This document shows positions 6,296 to 7,283 of a stretch of DNA of 7,283 bases, piece by piece (position 1 is the first letter of the stretch; each line of letters begins with the position of its first letter). The position numbers were made by a program, and so were the translations under genes. Origin of the DNA: an uncultured Saprospiraceae bacterium. GTDB lineage: Bacteria > Bacteroidota > Bacteroidia > Chitinophagales > Saprospiraceae. Location of the stretch: assembly GCA_937959095.1 (NCBI GenBank), contig CALGLY010000435.1, positions 1 to 7,283 of the forward strand. Reading direction: 5' to 3'. A model generated the notes under the pieces. The model made no database searches and was not told the DNA's origin. It was given only the letters and a program-made list of their open reading frames with translations.

Positions 6296-7153
6296 ATGAG
6301 TCAATATTCAAAGCAAGAGGCTAGAAATCTGAGGTTATTTTCGCAAGTTGTAGTCATCGCAATTCCTTTGATATTGGTCGCTATACAGTGGCTAAGCTAT
6401 GAGCGAGTGACGGATGAACTCATCTATGACGTGCCACAAATCGCACAAATTTCAGCTTTTGAGACAACTTGGCTCTATGCGTACCTACACCTTTTTTCGT
6501 TTGTACCTGTGTTTTTATTGAGTTTTGATAAGCGGGTGCATTACTACACCTCTTGGCGATATTTGATGCCTGCCATTGCTATTTTTGCGGCATTATTTAT
6601 CGCCTGGGATGTAGTTTTTACAGCCATGAATGTCTGGAATTTCAATGAATCTTATTTCTTAGGCATCCGTTTTCTTTCTTTACCCATCGAGGAGTGGGCG
6701 TTCTTTTTCACCATTCCATTTTGCTGCGTTTTCATTTATAAATGCCTCAATTATTATGTCGCCAAAGACCTGCTCGCCCCCTACGAACAACGGATTAGCC
6801 AAGCACTGATAGTCTTATTCTTTCTCGGAGGTTTTCTATTTTGGGATAAAATATATACATCCACTACCTTTCTTTTGACGGGCGGCTTTGTCCTCTATCA
6901 TTATTTATTTCTACCAGATTATTATCGCGCCCGTTTTTATTTTTCCTATCTCGTCATCATTATTCCTTTCCTAATCGTAGATGGCGTACTCACAGGCGGC
7001 TATACTGCCGAACCTATTGTCCTCTACAATCCAGCCGAATTTTTGAATGTCCGAATCGGTTCAGTTCCCATTGAAGATGGCATCTATGGCTTTTTACTGA
7101 TTATGGGCGTAGGGACATTTTGGGAACGATTTAGAACTATAATTAAAAACTAA
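6296..7153 (+). CDS. crtYcd: Lycopene beta-cyclase, fused CrtYc-CrtYd type, N-terminally extended
   Basis: This 285-residue integral membrane protein carries two tandem copies of the lycopene cyclase domain that in Gram-positive bacteria are split between CrtYc and CrtYd. It would convert lycopene to gamma- or beta-carotene. The first copy ends with LPIEEWAFFFTIPFCCVFIY (129-148), the second with RIGSVPIEDGIYGFLL (253-268); the paired PIEE and PIED motifs are the family hallmark. WDVVFT (104-109) is also typical. I count about eight hydrophobic segments: roughly 13-33, 59-76, 91-112, 134-148, 169-187, 190-206, 217-234 and 262-276. The usual family start corresponds to about residue 59 (WLYAYLHLFSFVPVFLLSFD). 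The preceding 58 residues add an extra membrane helix, and there is no internal methionine before residue 91 to allow a shorter product. It is last in the operon, 41 bases after crtB. Confidence 0.9.
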   Translation: MSQYSKQEARNLRLFSQVVVIAIPLILVAIQWLSYERVTDELIYDVPQIAQISAFETTWLYAYLHLFSFVPVFLLSFDKRVHYYTSWRYLMPAIAIFAALFIAWDVVFTAMNVWNFNESYFLGIRFLSLPIEEWAFFFTIPFCCVFIYKCLNYYVAKDLLAPYEQRISQALIVLFFLGGFLFWDKIYTSTTFLLTGGFVLYHYLFLPDYYRARFYFSYLVIIIPFLIVDGVLTGGYTAEPIVLYNPAEFLNVRIGSVPIEDGIYGFLLIMGVGTFWERFRTIIKN

Positions 7154-7184
7154 CTAACTTGAGCAATATGAATTTTAATAGAAC

Positions 7185-7283
7185 TTATTGAATGGATATA
7201 ATTGCACCTACAATATGTTCAGCAAAGACTTGTAATTTATTTAACATATAAGGACCAAGAAATAACAATGAAAGATATATCAC
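7185..7283 (-). CDS. Possible C-terminus of a membrane protein entering from the right edge
   Basis: On the minus strand a frame is open from the right edge for 32 codons and stops with TAA at 7185-7187. The translation is hydrophobic with a charged hinge: IYLSLLFLGPYMLNKLQ, then VFAEHIVGAIISIQ and stop. This looks like the last one or two helices of a membrane protein, transcribed towards the cyclase gene with 31 bases between the stops. It is short enough to arise by chance in AT-rich DNA, and I do not recognise the family. A competing plus-strand ATG at 7268 opens only five codons before the edge. Confidence 0.35.
   Translation of the reverse strand: MIYLSLLFLGPYMLNKLQVFAEHIVGAIISIQ

Noticed and set aside
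7268..7283. Plus-strand ATG start near the right edge
   Set aside because: Only five codons are visible and they compete with the longer minus-strand frame; not enough to call a gene.

Overview
The window looks like chromosomal DNA from a pigmented, AT-rich member of the Bacteroidota. The evidence is the crtI-crtB-fused lycopene cyclase gene order with protein motifs typical of that phylum, the weak Shine-Dalgarno signals, and a good match to the phylum's promoter pattern (TTG, about 21 bases, TAnnTTTG) upstream of one gene. The sequence does not settle the genus.

Layout, left to right. Positions 1-280 hold no complete gene. They contain a perfect 18-bp palindrome flanked by an imperfect direct repeat, an open minus-strand frame that runs off the left edge, and a strong stem-loop at 190-226 that probably terminates the next gene. 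Positions 281-1387 (minus) encode a PLP enzyme of the D-threonine aldolase / D-serine dehydratase family, starting at GTG. Positions 1388-1708 are a non-coding leader and promoter region for that gene. Positions 1709-2284 (minus) encode a stand-alone MOSC-domain protein. A 134-bp divergent gap follows, and then 2419-3687 (plus) encode a secreted S37-family aminopeptidase, which ends in a very strong hairpin at 3706-3763.

Positions 3866-7153 (plus) are a three-gene carotenoid operon: phytoene desaturase (crtI), phytoene synthase (crtB) and a membrane lycopene beta-cyclase of the fused CrtYc-CrtYd type. CrtB would condense two geranylgeranyl diphosphates to phytoene, CrtI would desaturate it to lycopene, and the cyclase would close beta-ionone rings to give gamma- or beta-carotene. 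No hydroxylase, ketolase or GGPP synthase gene lies in the window, so the final pigment cannot be read from it. Both gaps inside the operon contain small stem-loops. After the cyclase, a minus-strand frame with a hydrophobic, membrane-protein-like C-terminus may enter from the right edge.

I found no clearly undescribed system. The most unusual points are the extra N-terminal membrane segment on the lycopene cyclase, an identical 10-base element just upstream of two unrelated genes (the peptidase and crtI), and the palindromic, possibly mobile-element-derived left edge.
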